The notes under the pieces are model-generated. The model was not told the origin of the DNA and searched no databases. It saw only the letters and a program-made list of their open reading frames with translations. From CALRQJ02 sp943370285 (GTDB lineage Bacteria > Bacteroidota > Bacteroidia > Chitinophagales > Chitinophagaceae): 64,000 nt of DNA. Numbering within the stretch: position 1 is the stretch's first letter; the number at the start of each line of letters is the position of its first letter. The stretch covers positions 1 to 64,000 of the forward strand of contig CALRQJ020000003.1 of assembly GCA_943370285.1 (NCBI GenBank), in the 5' to 3' direction. Below, one piece after another: positions 1 to 7,584 of the stretch. A program made the position numbers and the translations under genes.

Positions 1-501
1 ATTTACGGTCAGGGTGCATTTGGCTTAGCCGATAATTTGGGTATTTCGAGAACCGAAGCAAAAGAGATTATAGATAATTACAAAAGAGAATTTGCCGGCA
101 TTCAAAAGTATATGGATGATACCATCAACTATGCTAGAGAAATGGGCTATGTAGAAACATTAATGGGCCGCAAACGCTGGTTGAAAGATATCAACTCATC
201 CAACTTTACCGTAAGAGGTTTTGCCGAACGCAATGCCATCAACTCCCCAATACAAGGTACTGCGGCTGATATGATTAAGTTGGCCATGATAAAAATTCAT
301 GCAGCATTACAACAAGAAAAATTAGAAAGCAAAATGATTTTGCAAGTACATGATGAATTGGTGTTTGATGCAGTTGAATCTGAATTGGATGTATTAAAGC
401 CTTTGATTTTAGCAAATATGAAAGCGGCTTTGTTGCTGCCGAATGATGTTCCGGTGGAAGCAGAAGTTGGTATTGGCGAAAATTGGCTAGTGGCGCATTA
501 G
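1..501 (+). CDS. polA: DNA polymerase I, C-terminal end (partial)
   Basis: This is the last 166 codons of DNA polymerase I. The reading frame is open from base 1, so the true start lies outside the window. The visible part begins at the end of the O helix with IYGQGAFGLA, which matches IYGMSAFGLA around Tyr766 of the E. coli enzyme. It carries the conserved NSPIQGTAADMIK segment and the palm motif QVHDELVF, whose His-Asp-Glu belongs to the metal-binding polymerase active site. It ends with GENW near the C terminus, as family A polymerases do. The protein fills gaps and removes primers in replication and repair. The internal TTG at 37 is not a real start. Nothing looks broken. Confidence 0.97.
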   Translation: MYGQGAFGLADNLGISRTEAKEIIDNYKREFAGIQKYMDDTINYAREMGYVETLMGRKRWLKDINSSNFTVRGFAERNAINSPIQGTAADMIKLAMIKIHAALQQEKLESKMILQVHDELVFDAVESELDVLKPLILANMKAALLLPNDVPVEAEVGIGENWLVAH

Positions 502-544
502 CCTCTATCTCCTAAAGGGGAATAATTAATTTAAACAAAGCATC

Positions 545-1471
545 ATGATTCTTACTATCACACTCAATCCTTGTATAGACAAAAGTTCTACAGTTGATCA
601 ATTAAAGCCCGAAAGTAAATTGCGTTGTACAGAAGTGGTGAACGAACCTGGCGGTGGCGGCATTAATGTAAGTAAAGCATTAAAGCGGCTAGATGCTTCT
701 TCTGTAGCCCTGTTTCCTGCTGGTGGGCATAATGGCAACATGCTCTGTTCACTATTAAAAGAAGAAGGTATTTTATTTCATGCGGTAGATACCCAAGTTG
801 AAACAAGAGAAAACTGGATTGTATTAGAAGAAAACACCAATAATCAATTCCGATTTACATTTCCGGGAAGGGCAGTGGTGGAAGAAACCATCATCACTTT
901 AGTAGATCATATACGCAGTTTTTCACCATCTTATGTGGTGGCCAGCGGAAGTTTGCCTCCGGGCTTGCCCGATTATTTTTACGGACTCATTGTAAAAAAT
1001 GCCAACGCTGTTGGTGCTAAATGTGTGATAGATACTAGTGGCCCTGCTTTACAAGCGTTAAAAGGAAAACATGCTTTTCTGCTAAAGCCAAATATTGGGG
1101 AGCTCTGTAAAATGTTGAATGTGGAATGGCTCGATAAACTAGAAGTGGCCGATGCTGCACAACAAGCTATTGTAGACGGCTATGCCGAAATGATGGCAGT
1201 AAGTATGGGTCCCGACGGTGCATGGTTAGTAACAAAAGATGAAAAACATTTTGCCCCGGCCCCTAAAGTAGAAAAACGCAGTACCGTTGGTGCAGGTGAT
1301 AGTATGGTAGCGGGAATGGTGTATATGTTGCAACAACAAAGATCATTACAAGAAGTAATAGCTTTTGGGGTGGCTTGTGGTAGTGCTGCAACTATGAATG
1401 ATGGTACACAATTGTTTAAACGGGCCGATGCGGAACGATTGTATCAACATATACATGTACAGTATGGTTGA
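545..1471 (+). CDS. pfkB: PfkB-family hexose-phosphate kinase (6-phosphofructokinase II-like)
   Basis: This 308-residue ribokinase-fold sugar kinase has the family's usual length. The N terminus has the substrate-binding GGGGINVSKAL at 36-46, and the C terminus has the anion-hole motif STVGAGDSM with the catalytic base at Asp252. Overall it reads most like E. coli PfkB: KLRCTEVVNEPGGGGINV and SGSLPPG align closely. The likely reaction is therefore ATP-dependent phosphorylation of fructose-6-phosphate, but 1-phosphofructokinase or tagatose-6-phosphate kinase activity cannot be excluded from motifs. It lies 43 bases behind polA in the same direction and converges with the L,D-transpeptidase gene. 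No terminator is visible on either side. Confidence 0.85.
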   Translation: MILTITLNPCIDKSSTVDQLKPESKLRCTEVVNEPGGGGINVSKALKRLDASSVALFPAGGHNGNMLCSLLKEEGILFHAVDTQVETRENWIVLEENTNNQFRFTFPGRAVVEETIITLVDHIRSFSPSYVVASGSLPPGLPDYFYGLIVKNANAVGAKCVIDTSGPALQALKGKHAFLLKPNIGELCKMLNVEWLDKLEVADAAQQAIVDGYAEMMAVSMGPDGAWLVTKDEKHFAPAPKVEKRSTVGAGDSMVAGMVYMLQQQRSLQEVIAFGVACGSAATMNDGTQLFKRADAERLYQHIHVQYG

Positions 1472-1503
1472 TAAAAAAGTTGATTAATCTAAAACGATAG
1501 ACT

Positions 1504-3081
1504 TTACTTAAATAATCTCTCTTTCATCTTCTTATCATGACCATATACATCATTTCTAAAGCAAAGTTTGCCATCTTGATCAACCCAGGCTGTTAAATAC
1601 ACAATAAAAACAGGAATCGGTTCTTTTACATTTACATACTTTTCTTTACCGGCATTCATAGCCACTTTAATATTTTCTTTATTCCAAGAAGCATCATTTC
1701 TTAATAAGTGCTCGGCTAATTTAGTAGGCTCCGATACTCGAATACAACCATGGCTAAATGCTCTCTTATCCTCTTTAAATAAATGCTTAGATGGTGTATC
1801 GTGCAAGTAAATATTGTAACTATTTGGGAATAAAAATTTCACCAAACCCAACGAATTGTTTTTGCCCGGTTTTTGTCTTACGCCACCTGCATACCATTCC
1901 ATATTTTGTCTTGCGAGGTAATTGCTGTTTCTTCTGATACCCGGTAAAATCTCTTTTTGTAAAATGCTGTTGGGTACATTCCAATACGGACTAAACACAA
2001 CATGTTTTAGACTGCCACTAAATATGACCGTATTATGAACAGCAGAACCGGTAACTACATTCATACTAAAAGCAAGGTTTCCTTTTTCAAAAACATGCAA
2101 CTTAAATTCGGGAATGTTAACCCATAAGTAATCAGTCTTTGGTTCAACAGGTAGCCAACGAAGTCGTTCCATATTCACCAAAATTTGTTGCACCCTTTGC
2201 TCAATTGGCCAATTCATTTCGTTAATTAACGCAGTTGTAATGATGCCATTTTCAGTAAATCCATAACGGTGCTGAAAGTTTTTTACTGCTGCTTCAAGTG
2301 CAGGAGTAAAAACAACAGATGTATCTGCAGTTGGTAAATCGCCTGTTTGCATCAACAATTGTTTGATACTACGGAGTACTAAAGCAGAATCGTTGATACT
2401 GTATTTTTTCTTATCTGCTTTGATGGTTGGCCAATTGCCTTGTTTGGCAATGGTATAGTAGCGAAGCAGTTGTGTTTTGAGTCGATTATATTGCTTGCTA
2501 ACCGGTTCATAATCTGCCACATTTTTACCTTTATTAGCAAGTAAAGAATCGAGTAACAGTGTTGGATTGATTTTTTTGCGAGGAATAAACCAATCTAATT
2601 CCCTTGTATCAATATTGGTATTGCCTTGATAAGCCTTTCTGCTATACCTAAAGAATTGAGCAGTCAATAACAACTCTGCTTTTAACGTCATACTATCGGT
2701 AGGTTTTAAGCTACCTGTTTGAATCGAATCGTACAGTTGTTGCAATAATGGATTGTAGAGCGAAGAATCATTAGCATAGCTGATGTACTCATCTTGCAGT
2801 TGATAAAATGTTGCTGCATAATCGGCAATGCCATCTTTAAAGAACCAAGCACACTGATAATTTCGGCCATTGTAAAAATTGCGTAATCGTTTGGCTAAAG
2901 AGTCGTGAAAGGATTGTTTGATAATGAAGTCCTCCATATCGGCACTATCAAAGAATAATGCATGTTGAGCAGATGCTGCTGTAATTGAAGTATCTCTTTT
3001 GGTATTATCGTTTGATGAAGAAGAAGAGCAAGCTTGAAAGAGCAAGGTTACTATACAGCTGTATAGAAATATATTTTTCAT
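1504..3081 (-). CDS. L,D-transpeptidase, YcbB/LdtD type, lipoprotein
   Basis: The 525-residue exported protein starts at the ATG at 3081, because MKNIFLYSCIVTLLFQACSS is a clean lipoprotein signal with lipobox FQAC. Longer in-frame starts would bury it. The order is an N-terminal YcbB-like scaffold region, a peptidoglycan-binding-like helical repeat around 255-310 (FQHRYGFTENG), then a YkuD catalytic domain with SHGCIRV and active-site Cys446. LdtD-type enzymes form 3-3 cross-links in peptidoglycan from tetrapeptide donors. E. coli LdtD is 615 residues, so this one is somewhat shorter. It is divergent from the amidase gene, with 255 bases between the two start codons. Enzyme class is well supported; the exact cross-link made is inferred. 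Confidence 0.9.
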   Translation of the reverse strand: MKNIFLYSCIVTLLFQACSSSSSNDNTKRDTSITAASAQHALFFDSADMEDFIIKQSFHDSLAKRLRNFYNGRNYQCAWFFKDGIADYAATFYQLQDEYISYANDSSLYNPLLQQLYDSIQTGSLKPTDSMTLKAELLLTAQFFRYSRKAYQGNTNIDTRELDWFIPRKKINPTLLLDSLLANKGKNVADYEPVSKQYNRLKTQLLRYYTIAKQGNWPTIKADKKKYSINDSALVLRSIKQLLMQTGDLPTADTSVVFTPALEAAVKNFQHRYGFTENGIITTALINEMNWPIEQRVQQILVNMERLRWLPVEPKTDYLWVNIPEFKLHVFEKGNLAFSMNVVTGSAVHNTVIFSGSLKHVVFSPYWNVPNSILQKEILPGIRRNSNYLARQNMEWYAGGVRQKPGKNNSLGLVKFLFPNSYNIYLHDTPSKHLFKEDKRAFSHGCIRVSEPTKLAEHLLRNDASWNKENIKVAMNAGKEKYVNVKEPIPVFIVYLTAWVDQDGKLCFRNDVYGHDKKMKERLFK

Positions 3082-3336
3082 AAGTGAGTGAACTAATTGT
3101 TCTAAAGGTACGCTAAATAAAACGCAAAGTTTGATTAATATATGTAGACTCAATTTTTGATAATGTGGGTGTAATTTTCTGGATTTACAGATTTATATTT
3201 TTTTCAATACTGCACATTAATTTTCCTGCTTAAAGATTGACAATTGTTTAGAACTTAACATTTCCTACAAAAAATTAAGCAGCACCACTTTGATGAGCGG
3301 TTAGGTCTTCTTATTTTTATAGAATAACTTGGCATT

Positions 3337-4509
3337 ATGAGAAATCTGCTGTGGCTATTTTTTGGTATTGCTAGCATCTCCCTTCATGCACAAGAGACAT
3401 CTATTTTTCCTTGGTTGGGAAGATCTATAGGCAAGTTGCCTATGTTGGCATACGGACTAGGAGAAGACCGTTTAGGCGGCGCTAAAATGGGATATATTGA
3501 CACAGCGGTTGTACTTACAGTGGTTGACTCTACTAAAGACATGTACAAAGTACAATTATCTAAATTGCATACTGCTTTTATCGCAAAATCAGATATTAGA
3601 CAAGATACTGCCATCAAACGAAAACCTTTTTATTTAACTAACTCTTGGAGTGTTAGGGGCACCGAAGAAGGATACGATATGGTAACTATAAGTATGGATG
3701 AAAAACTGCCGTACAAAAGTTGGATGGAAATTAATCCGGCTAAGATTATGGTAGAACTCTACGGTGTACAAAGCAATACCAATTGGATTACACAACTCCG
3801 TTCTGCAAAAGCAGTAAAAAATATTTATTTCAATCAGGTAGAAGATGATGTGGTAAGGGTAACAATTGAGTTGAAGAAAAAACAACATTGGGGTTATGCG
3901 ATTGCTTACCGTGGAAAAGCATTAAGCATCAAAGTAAGACAACAACCTAAAACATTAAGGGTTCGTAATATGGTGATTGCGGTAGATGCAGGGCACGGCG
4001 GCAGTAATACCGGTGCAACCGGGAAAACATCAAAAATTCAAGAGAAAGAATATACGCTACGGTTTGCTAAAGAATTAGAACGTTACTTACAACGTAAAGG
4101 TGCTACGGTAATTATGACAAGAACGTTGGATACCAACATCAATAATGTAGATAGGGTGTTATGGTTGCAACAACAACAGCCTGATATGCTGATTAGTCTA
4201 CACCTCAACTCTGCAGGCAATGTTGCCGTAAAAGGTACGAGTACTTACTATAAACATATTGGTTATAGACCTTTATCAACGGCAGTTTTAAAGCGTATGT
4301 TAGATTTAAAATTGAACGAGTTTGGTAATGTAGGTAATTTCAATTTTATGCTCAACAGCCCTACAGATTTCCCCAATACTTTAGTTGAAGTAGCATTCTT
4401 GAGCAACGAAGAAGATGAACAAAAAATAATGAGCCCAAAATTTCAGCGGGCAACTGCCAAGCAAATACACAAAGGCATTAGAGATTGGTTGAGGAGTGTG
4501 AAACGATAA
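3337..4509 (+). CDS. N-acetylmuramoyl-L-alanine amidase (Amidase_3), exported
   Basis: A 390-residue periplasmic amidase that cuts the bond between MurNAc and L-Ala of peptidoglycan. It has a signal peptide (residues 1-19, cleavage after SLHAQ region), a beta-rich AMIN-like segment around 105-205, and an Amidase_3 domain from about 213 to the end. The zinc ligands are visible: His220 in DAGHGG, Glu236 in the EKEYTL segment, and His289 in SLHLNS. The catalytic glutamate is probably Glu351 in LVEVAFLSN. There is no SPOR or LysM domain. The next gene begins 9 bases downstream, so the two may be co-transcribed. An amidase facing an L,D-transpeptidase suggests a local cell-wall remodelling group. 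Confidence 0.93.
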   Translation: MRNLLWLFFGIASISLHAQETSIFPWLGRSIGKLPMLAYGLGEDRLGGAKMGYIDTAVVLTVVDSTKDMYKVQLSKLHTAFIAKSDIRQDTAIKRKPFYLTNSWSVRGTEEGYDMVTISMDEKLPYKSWMEINPAKIMVELYGVQSNTNWITQLRSAKAVKNIYFNQVEDDVVRVTIELKKKQHWGYAIAYRGKALSIKVRQQPKTLRVRNMVIAVDAGHGGSNTGATGKTSKIQEKEYTLRFAKELERYLQRKGATVIMTRTLDTNINNVDRVLWLQQQQPDMLISLHLNSAGNVAVKGTSTYYKHIGYRPLSTAVLKRMLDLKLNEFGNVGNFNFMLNSPTDFPNTLVEVAFLSNEEDEQKIMSPKFQRATAKQIHKGIRDWLRSVKR

Positions 4510-4518
4510 ATTTTAGTA

Positions 4519-5673
4519 ATGACAAATTTAAAGCTACTAGTACAAGTTTCTTTTAGCATTCTTTTATTTGTTATTAATGCTTGTAAAGAAGGAGAGCAGA
4601 CCAATAGAACAAATAATGTTGTAACGGTTCAGCCAATCCCACCAACAAATTCGTCAAACAAACTTAATGCACCGTCCAATTCCATCTTAAAAATGGATAA
4701 GCAAATTCGCAGCATCTACCAAGATAGTCATGGCAATTATTGGTTCGGAACAAATGATGTTGGTGTATATTGTTTAAAACCCAGCAAAGCAAACTCAGAT
4801 ACAACTGAAAAAAGATTGATGCATTTTACAGTTAAGGATGGTTTACCCAACAATCAAGTACAACATATTCAAGAAGATAAATTAGGTAATATTTGGTTTA
4901 CAGTAGGAGGTTTCGGCGTTAGTCAATTTGATGGTCAACATTTTACAACTTATACATCCAATACAGTACTACCATTACAGAATGGCGGCAAAAAAGATTG
5001 GAAAATAGTGCCCAACGATTTGTGGTTTTATGCCGGTGGTGGGGTATTTCATTATAGCAATCATTCATTTGTGTATTTGCCATTCAATCTAGCTCACTTC
5101 AATTCCAACCTGTCGCAACATAGTCCTTTCAATCTTAGCCCTTTTGCTGTCTATAGTATGCTAAAAGACACAAAAGGCAACCTCTGGTTTGGAACACAAT
5201 CGCAAGGTGTTTGCAAATATGATGGCAAATCTTTAGTATGGTTTACTGAAAAAGGATTGAGTGGTCCGGCTGTTTTGGCACTGTTCGAAGATAGAAATGG
5301 TAATATTTGGTTTGGTAATAATGGGGCAGGATTATTTAAATATGATGGAAAATCGATAGTTAATGTTACTGCCGAGAAAGGACTTGGCAATAAAGATTTC
5401 AAGGTTAGTGGAAAACCCGGACTTGGTACTATGGCTCGTATCTATTCAATCAATGAGGACAACTATGGAACGCTTTGGATTGGCACAGTTGATGCAGGTG
5501 TTTGGCAATTTGACGGAAGCAACCTGACTAATTACACCATTAAAAATGGGTTAACGAGTAATGCCATTAATTGCATTTTCAAAGATAACCATGGCGAATT
5601 ATGGTTCGGCACAGATAATGATGGAATTTGCAAATTCAATGGAAAAAGTTTTGTCAAGTTTGATGTTCAATAG
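4519..5673 (+). CDS. Two-component-regulator-type beta-propeller lipoprotein
   Basis: A 384-residue lipoprotein with lipobox VINAC near residue 22, followed by a proline/asparagine-rich linker. The rest is a run of Reg_prop-type propeller blades. The repeating signature is a DxxGxxWFGT-like strand (DSHGNYWFGT, DKLGNIWFTV, DTKGNLWFGT, DRNGNIWFGN, DNYGTLWIGT, DNHGELWFGT) alternating with xFDGxxxxxFT. In hybrid two-component sensors such blades form the periplasmic ligand domain. Here there is no membrane helix, kinase or DNA-binding domain after them, so this is a stand-alone propeller that may bind a ligand or partner at the outer membrane. It sits 9 bases after the amidase gene. Function unknown. 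Confidence 0.8.
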   Translation: MTNLKLLVQVSFSILLFVINACKEGEQTNRTNNVVTVQPIPPTNSSNKLNAPSNSILKMDKQIRSIYQDSHGNYWFGTNDVGVYCLKPSKANSDTTEKRLMHFTVKDGLPNNQVQHIQEDKLGNIWFTVGGFGVSQFDGQHFTTYTSNTVLPLQNGGKKDWKIVPNDLWFYAGGGVFHYSNHSFVYLPFNLAHFNSNLSQHSPFNLSPFAVYSMLKDTKGNLWFGTQSQGVCKYDGKSLVWFTEKGLSGPAVLALFEDRNGNIWFGNNGAGLFKYDGKSIVNVTAEKGLGNKDFKVSGKPGLGTMARIYSINEDNYGTLWIGTVDAGVWQFDGSNLTNYTIKNGLTSNAINCIFKDNHGELWFGTDNDGICKFNGKSFVKFDVQ

Positions 5674-5860
5674 TATGAAAACAGTCTTGCATTTGCATTC
5701 CTTTTATCTTAAACATGACTAATAAAGAAAATGAAATCCCCCAAGGCTTTGTTTATAACCGCTCTTGTAAAGTGATATTTTAACTATTTTGCCGGTAGAG
5801 TAGCAACAAGTAGCTCCAAAAAACCAACAAATATCATATTTAGGGTATTGCCTTTTCTTA

Positions 5861-5868
5861 TAAATTTG
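5861..5868 (+). promoter_or_regulatory. Putative Bacteroidota -7 promoter box for korB
   Basis: TAAATTTG fits the Bacteroidota -7 consensus TAnnTTTG exactly and ends 17 bases before the korB ATG. The expected -33 position holds ATTT rather than TTTG, so support rests on the -7 box and position. Confidence 0.45.
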
Positions 5869-5885
5869 TAGACAATCCAACACGT

Positions 5886-6917
5886 ATGAGTGAAGTAACA
5901 GCAGCGCCGACATTAACGGCCAAAGATTTTGCTACCGATCAAGAAGTAAGATGGTGCCCCGGTTGTGGCGATTATTCTATTTTGGCACAGGTGCAAAAAG
6001 TGATGCCTTCTATCGGTATCCCTAAAGAAGATATTGTAATCATCAGTGGTATTGGTTGCAGCAGCCGTTTTCCATACTATATGAATACTTATGGTATGCA
6101 CTCTATTCATGGCAGGGCTACCGCTATTGCTAGTGGTTTAAAAGCAAGTCGTCCAGAATTAAGTGTTTGGATTGTAACCGGCGATGGTGATAGTTTGAGC
6201 ATCGGTGGTAACCATACCATCCATTTGCTGCGGAGAAATTTAGACGTCAATATTCTCTTGTTCAACAACCAAATTTATGGTTTAACCAAGGGTCAATATT
6301 CACCAACATCCGAAACCAATAAAATTACCAAGAGTACACCGTTTGGTAGTATCGATCATCCTTTTAATCCTTCGGCTTTAGCTTTAGGTGCCGATGCTAG
6401 TTTTGTTGGCCGCAGCATGGACCGTGACCCTAAGCATTTACAAATGATGCTAACCCGTAGTCACCAACACAAAGGATCTTCTTTCTTAGAAATCTATCAA
6501 AACTGTAACATCTTTAATGATGGCGCTTTTGAAATATTTACCGAAAAATCAACCAAGGCCGATGAAGTATTGTTCTTAGAACAAGACAAACCACTCATTT
6601 TTGGTAAAGAGAATAATAAGGGCATTAAGTTAGATGGCTTGAAGCCGGTTGTTGTAGAAATTGGTAATGGAATTAGTGCCGATGATTTATGGATTCATGA
6701 TGAGAAGGATTTCTACAAAGCACAGATACTAACTCGTATGTTCGACGATGTTAGAATCGAAGGTCATTTTCCTCGTCCGTTTGGTGTGTTTTATGAAAAC
6801 GACAGACCTTGCTATGAAGATATGATGGCATTGCAAATTGAAGAAGCCATTGCCGCTAAAGGAAAAGGCAATTTAGACAAGTTACTAAGAGGCCGTGAAG
6901 TGTGGGAGATCGCTTAA
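5886..6917 (+). CDS. korB: 2-oxoacid:ferredoxin oxidoreductase, beta subunit
   Basis: A 343-residue cytoplasmic beta subunit of a 2-oxoacid (probably 2-oxoglutarate) ferredoxin oxidoreductase. It has the family motif WCPGCGDY at 23-30, a thiamine-diphosphate/Mg region with GDGDS followed by the NNQIYGLTKGQ loop, and the typical short C terminus. It catalyses oxidative decarboxylation to the acyl-CoA with reduction of ferredoxin, but only together with an alpha/gamma subunit. That partner normally lies directly upstream; here the upstream neighbour is a propeller lipoprotein and no alpha subunit occurs in the window. A strong hairpin terminator follows the stop. Class is certain; substrate is inferred. 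Confidence 0.92.
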   Translation: MSEVTAAPTLTAKDFATDQEVRWCPGCGDYSILAQVQKVMPSIGIPKEDIVIISGIGCSSRFPYYMNTYGMHSIHGRATAIASGLKASRPELSVWIVTGDGDSLSIGGNHTIHLLRRNLDVNILLFNNQIYGLTKGQYSPTSETNKITKSTPFGSIDHPFNPSALALGADASFVGRSMDRDPKHLQMMLTRSHQHKGSSFLEIYQNCNIFNDGAFEIFTEKSTKADEVLFLEQDKPLIFGKENNKGIKLDGLKPVVVEIGNGISADDLWIHDEKDFYKAQILTRMFDDVRIEGHFPRPFGVFYENDRPCYEDMMALQIEEAIAAKGKGNLDKLLRGREVWEIA

Positions 6918-6938
6918 TTCAGCATGTACAGATACAAT

Positions 6939-6976
6939 AAACCGCAAGCAGATGTTACTGACTTGCGGTTTTTATT
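6939..6976 (+). terminator. Rho-independent terminator after korB
   Basis: A perfect 10-base stem (AAACCGCAAG at 6939-6948 with CTTGCGGTTT at 6962-6971) is followed by a T-rich run. It sits just after the korB stop and just before the stop of the convergent fasciclin gene. Confidence 0.85.
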
Positions 6977-6992
6977 TAAAGCAAACCGGGGG

Positions 6993-7397
6993 TTATTGCA
7001 ATACCGTATTAATCACAAATAAACTGCCGTTCGAAATTCGGGCATCTCTTGGTTGTAAGTGCACATCGCCAATAGAAACATCACCCGATTTGATGGTTAC
7101 TACTAATTCTTTACCACCGAGGGTAGTAAAACTATCGCCATCTTTTAATTGGTTATACAGCACTTTACTGTCTAGAATATGATTGTTTAAGAAAGCGGTG
7201 AGTGCAACTTTATTCTCAGGCAACATCAAGTCATCAAATGTTCCGGAATGTAGTTTTTCAAAAGCCATATCTGATGGGGCAAAAAAAGTGTAGGGACCTG
7301 TACTGCTGAGTAATTGGTCAAGATCAGATGCATGAACGGCTCTCTTCAAAGTCTTTAGGTTCTTATCTACATTTACTGTTTGTGTGATGTTCGACAT
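6993..7397 (-). CDS. Fasciclin (FAS1) domain protein
   Basis: A 134-residue protein made almost entirely of one FAS1 domain. The H1-like box YTFFAPSDMAFEKL and the closing LFVINTVL strand are clear. Bacterial FAS1 proteins are usually exported and act in adhesion or envelope interactions. This one has no signal peptide: the N terminus MSNITQTVNVDKNLKT is hydrophilic, and no longer start is visible. It may therefore be cytoplasmic or exported by an unrecognised route. It is transcribed alone, convergent with korB. Domain call is firm, role unknown. Confidence 0.85.
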   Translation of the reverse strand: MSNITQTVNVDKNLKTLKRAVHASDLDQLLSSTGPYTFFAPSDMAFEKLHSGTFDDLMLPENKVALTAFLNNHILDSKVLYNQLKDGDSFTTLGGKELVVTIKSGDVSIGDVHLQPRDARISNGSLFVINTVLQ

Positions 7398-7584
7398 ACG
7401 AGTGGTTTAGCTACCCGATTTATTACAGGAAGCATAGAAAGGTAAGCTTAAGTATTAAGCAGGCTTGTTAATGTTGTACAAAGCACAGAGAATGTATCCT
7501 TTTAGGGGCTTAATAGTTGAGTTGATTATGCAAATAGTGATTAACAAAACTTGCACTACCTTTTGCGGTAATTATCATTGATAA

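Noticed and set aside
7558..7567. TACCTTTTG resembling a promoter pointing antisense into ppc
   Set aside because: It has one base too many for the TAnnTTTG box and no matching -33 element.
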